Source of the DNA: Scandinavium vulneris_A
Lineage (GTDB): Bacteria; Pseudomonadota; Gammaproteobacteria; Enterobacterales; Enterobacteriaceae
Reading direction: 5' to 3'
Assembly: GCA_046518185.1 (NCBI GenBank)
Contig: JBKGRZ010000002.1
Span: forward strand, 596,945-660,944
DNA: 64,000 nucleotides
Positions 42,067-50,813 of this stretch are shown here, one piece after another. Each line of letters starts with the position of its first letter. The first letter of the stretch is position 1. Position numbers and translations under genes: made by a program. Under the pieces are notes generated by a model that worked only from the letters and a program-made list of their open reading frames with translations, ran no database searches and had not been told where the DNA came from.

Positions 42067-43068
42067 ATGAAGTCGAAAAAGCTAACGGAAGCCGATGTAA
42101 CGGCAGAATCCGTTTTTATGCTCCAGCGCCGCCAGGTGCTGAAGATGTTAGGGATTAGCGCCACCGCGATGACGCTGGCCCCCACCGCGCAGGCCGATTT
42201 ACTCAGCTGGTTTAAGGGTAACGACCGACCACCCGCCCCGTCCGGCAAGCCGCTGGAATTTTCACGTCCTGCCGAATGGCAGAGTCATCTGACGCTGACG
42301 CCGGAAGATAAGGTCACGCGCTACAACAATTATTATGAATTTGGTCTGGATAAAGCCGATCCTGCTGCTAATGCCGGTAGCCTGGTCACCGATCCGTGGA
42401 AGCTCACTATCAATGGTGAAGTAGCCAAACCGCTAACCCTCGATCATGATGATTTAACCAAGCGTTTCCCGCTCGAACAACGAATCTATCGAATGCGCTG
42501 CGTTGAGGCCTGGTCGATGGTGGTGCCGTGGATTGGCTTCCCGCTGCATAAGCTTTTAGCGCTGGTTGAACCCACCAGCGATGCCAAATATGTCGCTTTC
42601 AAAACCCTCTACGCGCCTGAGCAAATGCCCGGACAGAAAGACCGCTTTATCGGCGGGGGGCTGGCGTATCCCTATGTCGAAGGTTTGCGTCTCGACGAGG
42701 CCATGCACCCGCTGACGCTGCTCACCACCGGGGTGTATGGCAAAGCGCTGCCGCCGCAAAACGGCGCGCCAATCCGCCTGACCGTGCCGTGGAAATATGG
42801 CTTCAAAGGGATTAAATCCATCGTCAGCATCACGCTGACCCGAGAACGTCCGCCCTGTACCTGGAATATGGCGGCACCGAATGAATACGGTTTCTTCGCC
42901 AATGTGAACCCGCATGTCGACCACCCTCGCTGGTCGCAGGCCTCAGAGCGTTTTATTGGTTCCGGCGGCGTGCTTGATGTGAAGCGTCAACCTACGCTGT
43001 TGTTTAACGGCTATGCCGATCAGGTCGCGTCGCTGTATCGCGGTCTCAATTTACGGGAGAATTTCTGA
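42067..43068 (+). CDS. msrP: Periplasmic methionine sulfoxide reductase, catalytic subunit MsrP
   Basis: Molybdopterin enzyme (YedY) that repairs oxidised methionines in periplasmic proteins. It has 333 residues with a Tat signal (RRQVLKMLGIS near 28) cut after QADA near 48. The molybdenum-ligand Cys lies in YRMRCVEAW near residue 145. GGAGG lies 5 bp before the ATG. msrQ follows with no gap. In E. coli K-12 msrPQ is elsewhere, next to the HprRS two-component genes, which are absent here. Confidence 0.96.
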   Translation: MKSKKLTEADVTAESVFMLQRRQVLKMLGISATAMTLAPTAQADLLSWFKGNDRPPAPSGKPLEFSRPAEWQSHLTLTPEDKVTRYNNYYEFGLDKADPAANAGSLVTDPWKLTINGEVAKPLTLDHDDLTKRFPLEQRIYRMRCVEAWSMVVPWIGFPLHKLLALVEPTSDAKYVAFKTLYAPEQMPGQKDRFIGGGLAYPYVEGLRLDEAMHPLTLLTTGVYGKALPPQNGAPIRLTVPWKYGFKGIKSIVSITLTRERPPCTWNMAAPNEYGFFANVNPHVDHPRWSQASERFIGSGGVLDVKRQPTLLFNGYADQVASLYRGLNLRENF

Positions 43069-43668
43069 GTGCGCTTAACCGCTAAACAGATTGTCTGGCT
43101 GAAAGTGGCGCTGCATCTTGCCGCTTTCTTGCCGCTGGTGTGGTTGTTCTGGGCCGGTTCTCAGGGCTATTTCAGCGCTGACCCGGCGAAGGATATTCAG
43201 CACTTTACCGGTCGGATGGCTCTGAAACTGCTGCTTGCCACCTTGCTGGTCTCCCCGCTAGCGCGCTACGCTAAACAGCCTTTATTGATACGAACCCGCC
43301 GCCTGTTAGGCGTATGGTGTTTTGCCTGGGCGACGCTGCATCTCACCAGCTATGCGCTGCTGGAGCTCGGCATTCACAATTTGGGTCTGTTAGGTCAGGA
43401 AGTGGTGACGCGACCTTATTTAACGCTGGGGTTGATAAGCTGGGTGATTTTACTGGCGCTGGCGGTAACATCGTTCCAGCGAGCGCAGCGAAAACTGGGG
43501 CCAAAATGGCAAAAGTTGCATAACTTCGTCTATCTGGTCGCTATCCTGGCACCCATCCACTATCTGTGGTCGGTGAAGATCTTGTCCCCTCAGCCCGTAT
43601 TGTATGCACTTGCTGCCTTGGCGCTATTAGCGTGGCGTTATAAGAAGTTCCGCCAGTGGTGGCGTTAA
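43069..43668 (+). CDS. msrQ: Heme-binding membrane subunit MsrQ
   Basis: Inner-membrane b-type cytochrome (YedZ) that passes quinol electrons to MsrP. It has 199 residues (E. coli 211), a GTG start directly after the msrP TGA, and about six hydrophobic segments. Histidines that can bind heme are seen in TLHLTSY and KLHNFVYL, with another in APIHYLWS. Confidence 0.94.
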   Translation: MRLTAKQIVWLKVALHLAAFLPLVWLFWAGSQGYFSADPAKDIQHFTGRMALKLLLATLLVSPLARYAKQPLLIRTRRLLGVWCFAWATLHLTSYALLELGIHNLGLLGQEVVTRPYLTLGLISWVILLALAVTSFQRAQRKLGPKWQKLHNFVYLVAILAPIHYLWSVKILSPQPVLYALAALALLAWRYKKFRQWWR

Positions 43669-43787
43669 TCCCCGATTATGTGCAGTTTCCCGCAGATTTC
43701 CCGCAGTACGTCAGGCTTTTTCGTCATTGAGGTTGATAATCTTCCCTGATAAGACCAGTATTTAGCTGCCAAATGCTACGAAATCGT

Positions 43788-43793
43788 TATAAT
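43788..43793 (+). promoter_or_regulatory. Minus-10 element upstream of aroQ
   Basis: A consensus TATAAT with a GC-containing discriminator (GTGCGAC) 110 bp before aroQ. The minus-35 is weak. It probably drives aroQ and may read on into accBC. Confidence 0.5.
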
Positions 43794-43903
43794 GTGCGAC
43801 TTTGGTTTTCCTGACAGGGGTTTTTGGCCTCTGAAAAGGTGACAAGCGCGCATCGAAGGTATATTTTGTTTTTTACCGGAGAATTGCAGGAGATAGCAGC
43901 ACA

Positions 43904-44356
43904 ATGGCTGACAAGTTACGCATTTTGCTTTTAAACGGACCGAACCTGAATATGCTCGGAACCCGTGAGCCAGAGAAGTATGGCACCCTGACGTTAGCGG
44001 AAATTGTTAACCGTTTGACGACGGAGGCCGAGGCTCTGAATGTGTCACTCGACCATTTGCAGTCGAACGCGGAGTTCGCGATTATCGACCGAATTCATCA
44101 GGCTAAAGACAACATTGACTATATCCTGATCAATCCGGCCGCTTTCACGCACACCAGCGTGGCGATTCGTGATGCTCTTTTGGCGGTCAGTATCCCGTTT
44201 ATCGAGATTCATCTGAGCAACGTGCACGCTCGCGAGCCGTTCCGCCATCACTCATATCTCTCTGATATCGCTGCCGGCGTCATCTGCGGATTAGGCGCTG
44301 ACGGCTATTCATACGCATTACAGACGGCGGTAAAACGCCTGTCACAATCACACTAA
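43904..44356 (+). CDS. aroQ: 3-dehydroquinate dehydratase, type II
   Basis: Third step of the shikimate pathway, 150 residues, dodecameric family. NGPNLNMLGTREP at 11-23 leads into the active-site lid with Tyr26. His residues lie in IEIHLSN and REPFRHHS. It lies 22 bp before accB, as in E. coli. Confidence 0.97.
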   Translation: MADKLRILLLNGPNLNMLGTREPEKYGTLTLAEIVNRLTTEAEALNVSLDHLQSNAEFAIIDRIHQAKDNIDYILINPAAFTHTSVAIRDALLAVSIPFIEIHLSNVHAREPFRHHSYLSDIAAGVICGLGADGYSYALQTAVKRLSQSH

Positions 44357-44378
44357 ACAAAGAGTACGGAACCCACTC

Positions 44379-44843
44379 ATGGATATTCGTAAGATTAAAA
44401 AACTGATCGAGCTGGTTGAAGAATCAGGCATCTCCGAACTGGAAATTTCTGAAGGTGAAGAGTCTGTACGCATCAGCCGCACCTCGGCTAATGCGGGCTT
44501 CCCGGTTATGCAACAGGCTTACGCTGCACCGATGATGCAGCCGCAGATGGCTCCGGCCGCTGCTGCACCAGCAGCTGCGCCTGCTGAAGCACCTAAAGCT
44601 GAAATCAGTGGCCACATCGTACGCTCCCCGATGGTTGGTACCTTCTACCGCACCCCAAGCCCGGACGCTAAAGCGTTCATCGAAGTGGGCCAGAAGGTTA
44701 ATGCGGGCGATACCCTGTGCATCGTTGAAGCCATGAAAATGATGAACCAGATTGAAGCCGATAAATCAGGCGTGGTGAAAGCCATTCTGGTCGAAAGTGG
44801 TCAACCGGTTGAATTTGACGAGCCACTGGTCGTCATCGAGTAA
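44379..44843 (+). CDS. accB: Biotin carboxyl carrier protein of acetyl-CoA carboxylase
   Basis: Carries the carboxybiotin in the first step of fatty acid synthesis. It has 154 residues. Residues 45-75 form a Pro/Ala linker, and the biotinylated lysine is Lys120 in EAMKMM. E. coli AccB also represses its own operon. accC follows after 10 bp. Confidence 0.98.
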   Translation: MDIRKIKKLIELVEESGISELEISEGEESVRISRTSANAGFPVMQQAYAAPMMQPQMAPAAAAPAAAPAEAPKAEISGHIVRSPMVGTFYRTPSPDAKAFIEVGQKVNAGDTLCIVEAMKMMNQIEADKSGVVKAILVESGQPVEFDEPLVVIE

Positions 44844-44853
44844 CGAGGCGAAC

Positions 44854-46203
44854 ATGCTGGATAAAATTGTCATCGCCAACCGCGGCGAGATTGCATTGCG
44901 TATTCTTCGTGCCTGTAAAGAACTGGGCATCAAGACCGTCGCTGTGCACTCCACTGCGGATCGCGATTTAAAACACGTACTGCTGGCGGATGAGACGGTC
45001 TGTATCGGCCCGGCTCCATCCGTAAAAAGCTATCTGAATATCCCGGCTATCATCAGCGCCGCAGAAATCACCGGCGCGGTGGCAATCCATCCGGGTTATG
45101 GCTTCCTGTCCGAAAACGCCAACTTTGCAGAGCAAGTTGAACGTTCCGGCTTTATCTTCATCGGTCCGAAAGCCGACACCATTCGCCTGATGGGCGACAA
45201 AGTGTCTGCGATCACCGCGATGAAAAAAGCGGGCGTCCCGACGGTCCCTGGCTCCGATGGCCCGCTGGGCGATGATATGGACGCTAACCGCGCCCATGCA
45301 AAACGCATCGGCTACCCGGTTATCATCAAAGCCTCCGGTGGCGGTGGCGGTCGCGGTATGCGCGTTGTGCGCAGCGACGCTGAGCTGGCGCAGTCCATCT
45401 CCATGACCAAAGCTGAAGCGAAAGCCGCTTTCAGCAACGACATGGTGTACATGGAAAAATACCTGGAAAATCCTCGTCACATCGAGATCCAGGTCCTGGC
45501 CGACGGTCAGGGTAACGCTATCTATCTGGCAGAACGTGACTGCTCCATGCAGCGCCGTCACCAGAAAGTCGTCGAAGAAGCGCCAGCGCCGGGCATCACC
45601 CCGGAACTGCGTCGCTACATCGGCGAGCGTTGCTCTAAAGCGTGCGTTGATATCGGCTACCGTGGCGCGGGTACTTTCGAGTTCCTGTTCGAAAACGGCG
45701 AGTTCTATTTCATCGAAATGAACACCCGTATTCAGGTAGAGCATCCGGTTACCGAGATGATTACCGGTGTAGACCTGATCAAAGAGCAGCTGCGTATCGC
45801 TGCCGGTCAGCCACTGTCTATCAAACAGGACGAAGTGCAGGTTCGCGGCCATGCGGTGGAATGCCGTATCAACGCCGAAGACCCGAACACCTTCCTGCCG
45901 AGCCCGGGTAAAATCACCCGCTTCCACGCGCCAGGCGGTTTTGGCGTACGTTGGGAATCTCATATCTACGCTGGCTACACCGTGCCGCCGTATTATGACT
46001 CAATGATCGGCAAGCTCATCTGTTATGGGGAAACCCGTGACGTGGCAATTTCTCGCATGAAAAACGCCCTGCAGGAACTGATCATCGACGGTATCAAAAC
46101 CAACGTTGAGCTGCAGATGCGTATCATGAGCGACGAGAACTTCCAGCATGGTGGAACCAACATCCACTATCTGGAGAAAAAACTCGGACTTCAGGAAAAA
46201 TAA
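44854..46203 (+). CDS. accC: Biotin carboxylase subunit of acetyl-CoA carboxylase
   Basis: ATP-dependent carboxylation of biotin on AccB, 449 residues from MLDKIVIANRGE. The ATP-grasp glycine loop is GGGGRGM near residue 163; catalytic residues lie in EMNTRIQVEHPVTE near 288-300. An in-frame extension of 19 codons overlaps accB and is not used. Confidence 0.98.
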   Translation: MLDKIVIANRGEIALRILRACKELGIKTVAVHSTADRDLKHVLLADETVCIGPAPSVKSYLNIPAIISAAEITGAVAIHPGYGFLSENANFAEQVERSGFIFIGPKADTIRLMGDKVSAITAMKKAGVPTVPGSDGPLGDDMDANRAHAKRIGYPVIIKASGGGGGRGMRVVRSDAELAQSISMTKAEAKAAFSNDMVYMEKYLENPRHIEIQVLADGQGNAIYLAERDCSMQRRHQKVVEEAPAPGITPELRRYIGERCSKACVDIGYRGAGTFEFLFENGEFYFIEMNTRIQVEHPVTEMITGVDLIKEQLRIAAGQPLSIKQDEVQVRGHAVECRINAEDPNTFLPSPGKITRFHAPGGFGVRWESHIYAGYTVPPYYDSMIGKLICYGETRDVAISRMKNALQELIIDGIKTNVELQMRIMSDENFQHGGTNIHYLEKKLGLQEK

Positions 46204-46220
46204 TCCTGAACGTTTAACAA

Positions 46221-46246
46221 AAGGCCGGATCTTCCGGCCTTTTTTC
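46221..46246 (+). terminator. Terminator after accBC
   Basis: AAGGCCGG-ATCTT-CCGGCCTT followed by six T residues. Confidence 0.92.
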
Positions 46247-46311
46247 TTTTTCTCTCCCCTTACCAGCCCCTTAAGGTACAATCCCCGCTTTAAATTGACC
46301 CTGGGAGCCTT

Positions 46312-46554
46312 ATGGACGCGCGTTTTGTTCAGGCACACAAAGAAGCCCGATGGGCGTTGTGGCTAACCCTCCTCTATCTCGCCGCATGGTTAGCGAGTGC
46401 TTACATACCTAATTCACTGCAGGGCTTTACCGGTTTACCGCACTGGTTCGAAATGGCCTGTCTGCTGATGCCGCTGGTTTTCATTTTGCTGTGCTGGGCG
46501 ATGGTTAAATTTATTTATCGCGATATTCCACTGGAGGACGACGATGCAGCTTGA
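46312..46554 (+). CDS. yhdT: Small membrane protein YhdT (DUF997)
   Basis: An 80-residue protein with two hydrophobic segments (about 17-37 and 46-68). Its function is unknown. It overlaps panF by 11 bp, as in E. coli, and small DUF997 partners often precede solute:sodium symporters, so it may assist PanF. Confidence 0.94.
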   Translation: MDARFVQAHKEARWALWLTLLYLAAWLASAYIPNSLQGFTGLPHWFEMACLLMPLVFILLCWAMVKFIYRDIPLEDDDAA

Positions 46555-47995
46555 AGTGATCCTGCCCCTGGTCGCCTACCTACTGGTGGTGTTTGGCCTG
46601 TCGATTTATGCGATGCGCAAGCGGTCGACCGGCACGTTCCTCAATGAGTATTTTCTCGGCAGCCGATCGATGGGCGGCTTCGTGCTGGCCATGACTCTGA
46701 CCGCCACCTACATCAGCGCCAGTTCGTTTATCGGCGGGCCGGGTGCAGCCTATAAATACGGGCTGGGTTGGGTGCTGTTGGCGATGATTCAACTCCCCGC
46801 CGTGTGGTTGTCGCTTGGAGTGTTGGGGAAAAAATTCGCTATCCTGGCACGTCGTTACAACGCGGTAACGCTTAACGACATGCTGTTTGCCCGCTATCAG
46901 AGTCGTCTGCTGGTCTGGCTGGCGAGCCTCAGCCTGCTGGTTGCCTTTATCGGCGCAATGACCGTCCAGTTCATCGGCGGCGCGCGTCTGCTTGAAACCG
47001 CCGCAGGGATTCCTTACGAAACGGGTCTGCTGATTTTCGGTATCAGCATCGCGCTGTATACCGCTTTCGGTGGTTTTCGTGCCAGCGTACTGAACGACGC
47101 AATGCAGGGCATGGTGATGCTGATTGGCACTATTGTGCTGCTGGTTGGGATCGTTCATGCGGCGGGCGGCCTGAGCCATGCGGTGCAGACGCTGGAACAC
47201 ATCGACCCGAAACTGGTGTCCCCACAGGGGGCGGACGATATTTTGTCGCCTACCTTTATGACCTCATTCTGGGTGCTGGTGTGCTTTGGTGTCATTGGCT
47301 TGCCGCATACCGCGGTACGCTGTATCTCCTATAAAGACAGTAAAGCAGTGCATCGCGGTATTATTCTCGGCACGGTAGTGGTGGCGATTCTGATGCTGGG
47401 CATGCATCTGGCGGGTGCGTTAGGCCGGGCCGTCATCCCTGACCTTACCGTGCCGGATTTAGTCATTCCAACGCTGATGGTCAAGGTGTTGCCGCCGTTT
47501 GCTGCAGGCATCTTCCTTGCCGCGCCGATGGCCGCCATTATGTCGACGATCAACGCGCAGTTATTGCAGAGTTCCGCTACGATAATCAAAGATCTGTACC
47601 TGAATTTGCACCCGGAGCAGATGCACAACGAGAAGCGCCTGAAGCGTATGTCTGCCCTGATCACCCTCGTGCTGGGTGCACTGCTGCTGCTGGCTGCCTG
47701 GCGTCCACCGGAGATGATTATCTGGCTGAATCTGCTGGCGTTTGGCGGCCTTGAAGCCGTCTTCCTGTGGCCGCTGGTGCTGGGTCTGTACTGGGAACGC
47801 GCTAACGCCGCCGGTGCGCTGAGCGCCATGATCACAGGCGGCGTGCTGTATGCCTTGCTCGCCAGTCTGAAAATTCAGTTGCTGGGCTTTCACCCGATTG
47901 TCCCGTCATTACTGTTAAGTCTTCTGGCTTTTGTCGCAGGAAACCGTTTTGGTCGTCCTGTCACGCAAGCCCCGAATATCACTGTTAATCATTAA
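46544..47995 (+). CDS. panF: Sodium/pantothenate symporter
   Basis: Takes up pantothenate with sodium for CoA synthesis. SSS-family carrier, 483 residues, about 13 hydrophobic segments. The family sodium-site regions, including ATYISASSFIGGPGAAY near residue 53, are present. Ribosome binding site GGAGG lies inside yhdT. Confidence 0.97.
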   Translation: MQLEVILPLVAYLLVVFGLSIYAMRKRSTGTFLNEYFLGSRSMGGFVLAMTLTATYISASSFIGGPGAAYKYGLGWVLLAMIQLPAVWLSLGVLGKKFAILARRYNAVTLNDMLFARYQSRLLVWLASLSLLVAFIGAMTVQFIGGARLLETAAGIPYETGLLIFGISIALYTAFGGFRASVLNDAMQGMVMLIGTIVLLVGIVHAAGGLSHAVQTLEHIDPKLVSPQGADDILSPTFMTSFWVLVCFGVIGLPHTAVRCISYKDSKAVHRGIILGTVVVAILMLGMHLAGALGRAVIPDLTVPDLVIPTLMVKVLPPFAAGIFLAAPMAAIMSTINAQLLQSSATIIKDLYLNLHPEQMHNEKRLKRMSALITLVLGALLLLAAWRPPEMIIWLNLLAFGGLEAVFLWPLVLGLYWERANAAGALSAMITGGVLYALLASLKIQLLGFHPIVPSLLLSLLAFVAGNRFGRPVTQAPNITVNH

Positions 47996-48007
47996 AAGAG
48001 TTTTGCC

Positions 48008-48889
48008 ATGCCATGGATCCAACTGAAACTGAACACCACTGGCGCGAACGCTGAAGAGCTTAGCGATGCGCTGATGGAAGCTGGTGCTGTCTCTATCACC
48101 TTCCAGGACACCCACGACACGCCGGTGTTTGAGCCTCTGCCGGGCGAAACCCGCCTGTGGGGCGATACCGATGTGATTGGTCTGTTCGATGCCGAAACCG
48201 ATATGAAAGAGGTGGTGGCCATTCTGGAACACCATCCGCTGCTCGGCACCGGGTTTGTGCATAAGATTGAACAACTGGAAGATAAAGACTGGGAACGCGA
48301 GTGGATGGACAACTTCCATCCGATGCGTTTTGGCGAGCGGCTGTGGATCTGTCCAAGCTGGCGTGATGTGCCGGATGAAAACGCGGTTAACGTGATGCTC
48401 GATCCGGGCCTGGCTTTCGGAACCGGGACGCACCCTACGACTTCGCTGTGCCTGAAGTGGCTGGACGGGCTCGATCTGAACGGGAAGACGATCATCGACT
48501 TCGGCTGCGGATCCGGGATCCTCGCTATCGCTGCGCTCAAACTGGGTGCTGCAAAAGCGATCGGGATCGATATCGATCCGCAGGCTATTCAGGCCAGTCG
48601 CGATAATGCAGAGCGTAACGGCGTTTCCGATAGGCTTGAACTCTATTTACCGCAAGACCAACCAGACGCCATGAAAGCCGATGTGGTGGTCGCCAACATC
48701 CTGGCAGGCCCATTACGTGAGCTGGCCCCTTTAATCAGCGTCCTGCCCGTTGAGGGCGGTCTGTTGGGCCTGTCCGGTATCCTTGCCAGCCAGGCCGACA
48801 GCGTTTGCGAAGCCTATGCTCCCCTGTTCACCCTCGACCCGGTGGTTGAGAAAGAAGAGTGGTGTCGCATTACCGGTCGTAAGCACTGA
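48008..48889 (+). CDS. prmA: Ribosomal protein L11 methyltransferase
   Basis: Trimethylates L11 at several amino groups using S-adenosylmethionine. It has 293 residues: an N-terminal L11-binding domain (1-60) and a C-terminal methyltransferase domain with GCGSGILAIAA near residue 167 and VVANILAGPL near 230. It follows panF by 12 bp. Dispensable in E. coli. Confidence 0.97.
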   Translation: MPWIQLKLNTTGANAEELSDALMEAGAVSITFQDTHDTPVFEPLPGETRLWGDTDVIGLFDAETDMKEVVAILEHHPLLGTGFVHKIEQLEDKDWEREWMDNFHPMRFGERLWICPSWRDVPDENAVNVMLDPGLAFGTGTHPTTSLCLKWLDGLDLNGKTIIDFGCGSGILAIAALKLGAAKAIGIDIDPQAIQASRDNAERNGVSDRLELYLPQDQPDAMKADVVVANILAGPLRELAPLISVLPVEGGLLGLSGILASQADSVCEAYAPLFTLDPVVEKEEWCRITGRKH

Positions 48890-49193
48890 TTACCCTCTCG
48901 CGTGGCCGCCCGGTCACGCGAGCATTATCCAGCCAATGGTTGACCCGAAAGCCAACGACAGCATGACCCTCGATGGTCAGAACGACACCATGCATCACGA
49001 TAACGACCGTCCGATTCAGCCGATGTATGGTCGGGCTATGGTCGAATAAGTGCAAAAAAACGGCCTTCTCATCCAGCGTTGAAATGAGATCCAGCCCGCA
49101 ATAATCGGGATAATCTGCTGATAAAACCAGCAGGTTATCCCGTTTCTGCTCCTGTTTGGGCGGGAAAAAACGATAAGTTTCGCAAAATTGCAT
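48870..49193 (-). CDS. Doubtful ORF between prmA and dusB
   Basis: An open frame of 107 codons on the minus strand with enteric-looking codon use (many CTG, GAT, GTC). I do not recognise the product. Against it: no clear Shine-Dalgarno before the ATG, a 20-bp overlap with the prmA 3' end, and a large hairpin inside its last codons. It may be a gene remnant or chance. Confidence 0.25.
   Translation of the reverse strand: MQFCETYRFFPPKQEQKRDNLLVLSADYPDYCGLDLISTLDEKAVFLHLFDHSPTIHRLNRTVVIVMHGVVLTIEGHAVVGFRVNHWLDNARVTGRPRERVISAYDR
48897..48922. other. GC-rich hairpin after prmA
   Basis: CTCGCGTGGCC-GCCC-GGTCACGCGAG, 11 paired positions with one G-T pair, 7 bp after the prmA stop. No T-run follows, so it may be a weak or rho-assisted terminator or a stabilising 3' end. 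Confidence 0.5.
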
Positions 49194-49311
49194 CTGTGCA
49201 TAAATCCACCACGTGAATATAAAGCAATGATTTAATTAACGATTAAATTTACTCGCGCTTACCGACTGGCGATTCCTTGATCTACAACAGAGGATTGCTC
49301 AAAGTTTGGCC

Positions 49312-49340
49312 TTTCATCTCGTGCAAAAAATGCGTAATAT
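49312..49340 (+). promoter_or_regulatory. dusB-fis promoter
   Basis: Minus-35 TTTCAT (49312-49317), 17-bp spacer, minus-10 TAATAT (49335-49340), then a GC-rich discriminator ACGCCGCC. This is the same arrangement as E. coli fis P, which is growth-rate and stringent controlled and repressed by Fis. Start would be near the C residues at 49346-49348. Confidence 0.85.
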
Positions 49341-49379
49341 ACGCCGCCTTGCAGTCACAGTATGGTCATTTCTTAACTC

Positions 49380-50345
49380 ATGCGCATCGGACACTACCAG
49401 CTTAGAAATCGCCTGATCGCAGCGCCCATGGCTGGCATTACTGACAGACCATTCCGGACGCTGTGCTACGAGATGGGAGCAGGTTTAACCGTTTCCGAGA
49501 TGATGTCCTCCAACCCGCAAGTATGGGAGAGCGACAAGTCCCGTTTACGGATGGTGCACATTGACGAGCCCGGGATACGCACGGTGCAAATTGCCGGTAG
49601 CTGTCCTGAAGAAATGGCGGAAGCCGCACGTATTAACGTTGAAAGTGGCGCCCAAATTATTGATATCAATATGGGTTGCCCGGCGAAAAAAGTGAATCGC
49701 AAGCTTGCAGGTTCAGCCCTTTTGCAGCATCCCGGTTTGGTGAAGTCTATCCTGACCGAGGTGGTGAAGGCAGTGGACGTTCCTGTCACTCTCAAGATTC
49801 GCACTGGCTGGGCACCGGACCACCGTAACTGTGTAGAGATTGCCCAACTGGCTGAAGATTGTGGCATTCAGGCTCTGACTATTCACGGACGCACTCGCGC
49901 CTGCTTGTTTAACGGAGACGCTGAATACGACAGTATTCGGGCAGTTAAGCAGAAAGTTTCCATTCCGATTATCGCGAATGGTGACATTACTGACCCGCTT
50001 AAAGCCAGAGCCGTACTGGACTATACGGGGGCGGATGCCCTGATGATAGGACGTGCAGCTCAGGGAAGACCCTGGATCTTTCGGGAAATCCAGCACTATC
50101 TGGACACTGGGGAGCTGCTCCCGCCACTGCCTCTGGCAGAGGTGAAGCGCTTACTTTGTGCACATGTTCGGGAATTGCATGATTTTTACGGTCATACAAA
50201 AGGGTACCGAATAGCGCGCAAACACGTCTCCTGGTATCTCCAGGAACACGCTCCAGATGACCAGTTTCGGCGCACATTCAACGCCATTGAGGATGCCAGC
50301 GTACAGCTGGAGGCGTTGGAGGCATACTTCGAAAATTTTGCGTAA
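49380..50345 (+). CDS. dusB: tRNA-dihydrouridine synthase B
   Basis: FMN enzyme that reduces uridine in the tRNA D-loop. It has 321 residues. PMAGITDRPFR at 16-26 binds FMN and the catalytic cysteine is Cys100 (NMGCPAKK). It is the first gene of the dusB-fis operon and is needed for good fis expression in E. coli. fis follows after 25 bp. Confidence 0.97.
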   Translation: MRIGHYQLRNRLIAAPMAGITDRPFRTLCYEMGAGLTVSEMMSSNPQVWESDKSRLRMVHIDEPGIRTVQIAGSCPEEMAEAARINVESGAQIIDINMGCPAKKVNRKLAGSALLQHPGLVKSILTEVVKAVDVPVTLKIRTGWAPDHRNCVEIAQLAEDCGIQALTIHGRTRACLFNGDAEYDSIRAVKQKVSIPIIANGDITDPLKARAVLDYTGADALMIGRAAQGRPWIFREIQHYLDTGELLPPLPLAEVKRLLCAHVRELHDFYGHTKGYRIARKHVSWYLQEHAPDDQFRRTFNAIEDASVQLEALEAYFENFA

Positions 50346-50370
50346 ACAGAAATAAAGAGCTGACAGAACT

Positions 50371-50667
50371 ATGTTCGAACAACGCGTAAATTCTGACGTA
50401 CTGACCGTTTCTACCGTTAACTCTCAGGATCAGGTGACTCAGAAACCTCTCCGTGACTCGGTTAAACAAGCACTGAAGAACTATTTTGCTCAACTGAATG
50501 GTCAAGATGTTAATGATCTGTATGAGCTGGTACTGGCTGAAGTAGAACAGCCCCTGTTGGACATGGTGATGCAATACACCCGCGGTAATCAGACCCGTGC
50601 GGCCCTGATGATGGGCATCAACCGTGGTACTTTGCGTAAGAAACTGAAAAAGTACGGCATGAACTAA
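50371..50667 (+). CDS. fis: Nucleoid-associated regulator Fis
   Basis: 98-residue dimeric DNA-bending protein that activates rRNA and tRNA promoters and shapes the nucleoid. The C-terminal HTH is [20 protein letters not shown] (about 73-92); the N-terminal beta-hairpin arms and central helices are present. As far as I recall the sequence equals E. coli Fis. E. coli yhdJ, which follows fis there, is absent here. Confidence 0.98.
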
Positions 50668-50683
50668 GTTCGTTCATGGCGGT

Positions 50684-50720
50684 AAAAAGGCGCTCTTCGG
50701 CATGGGGAAGCGCCTTTTTT
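50684..50720 (+). terminator. Terminator after fis
   Basis: AAAAAGGCGC pairs with GCGCCTTTTT across a 16-nt loop and is followed by more T residues. Confidence 0.88.
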
Positions 50721-50813
50721 ATTGCCTGAAATCCCTCGCTGTTCCTCTCTTTCCTCCCCGCACTTTTCGTGTATATTGCCTGCCATTCACCCAATCACTT
50801 TTCAGGTACAGTT

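Larger units (their letters stand above)
48890..49379. other. Intergenic region prmA to dusB
   Basis: A 490-bp gap. It contains the hairpin at 48897-48922, the doubtful minus-strand ORF, an AT-rich block (49200-49260) and the dusB-fis promoter at its right end. From memory the E. coli gap is shorter, so about 150 bp or more may be extra here. Confidence 0.5.

Noticed and set aside
48750..49049. A plus-strand frame running from inside prmA into the prmA-dusB gap
   Set aside because: It starts inside prmA in another frame and passes through a hairpin; its low-complexity Asp/Met-rich end resembles no known protein.
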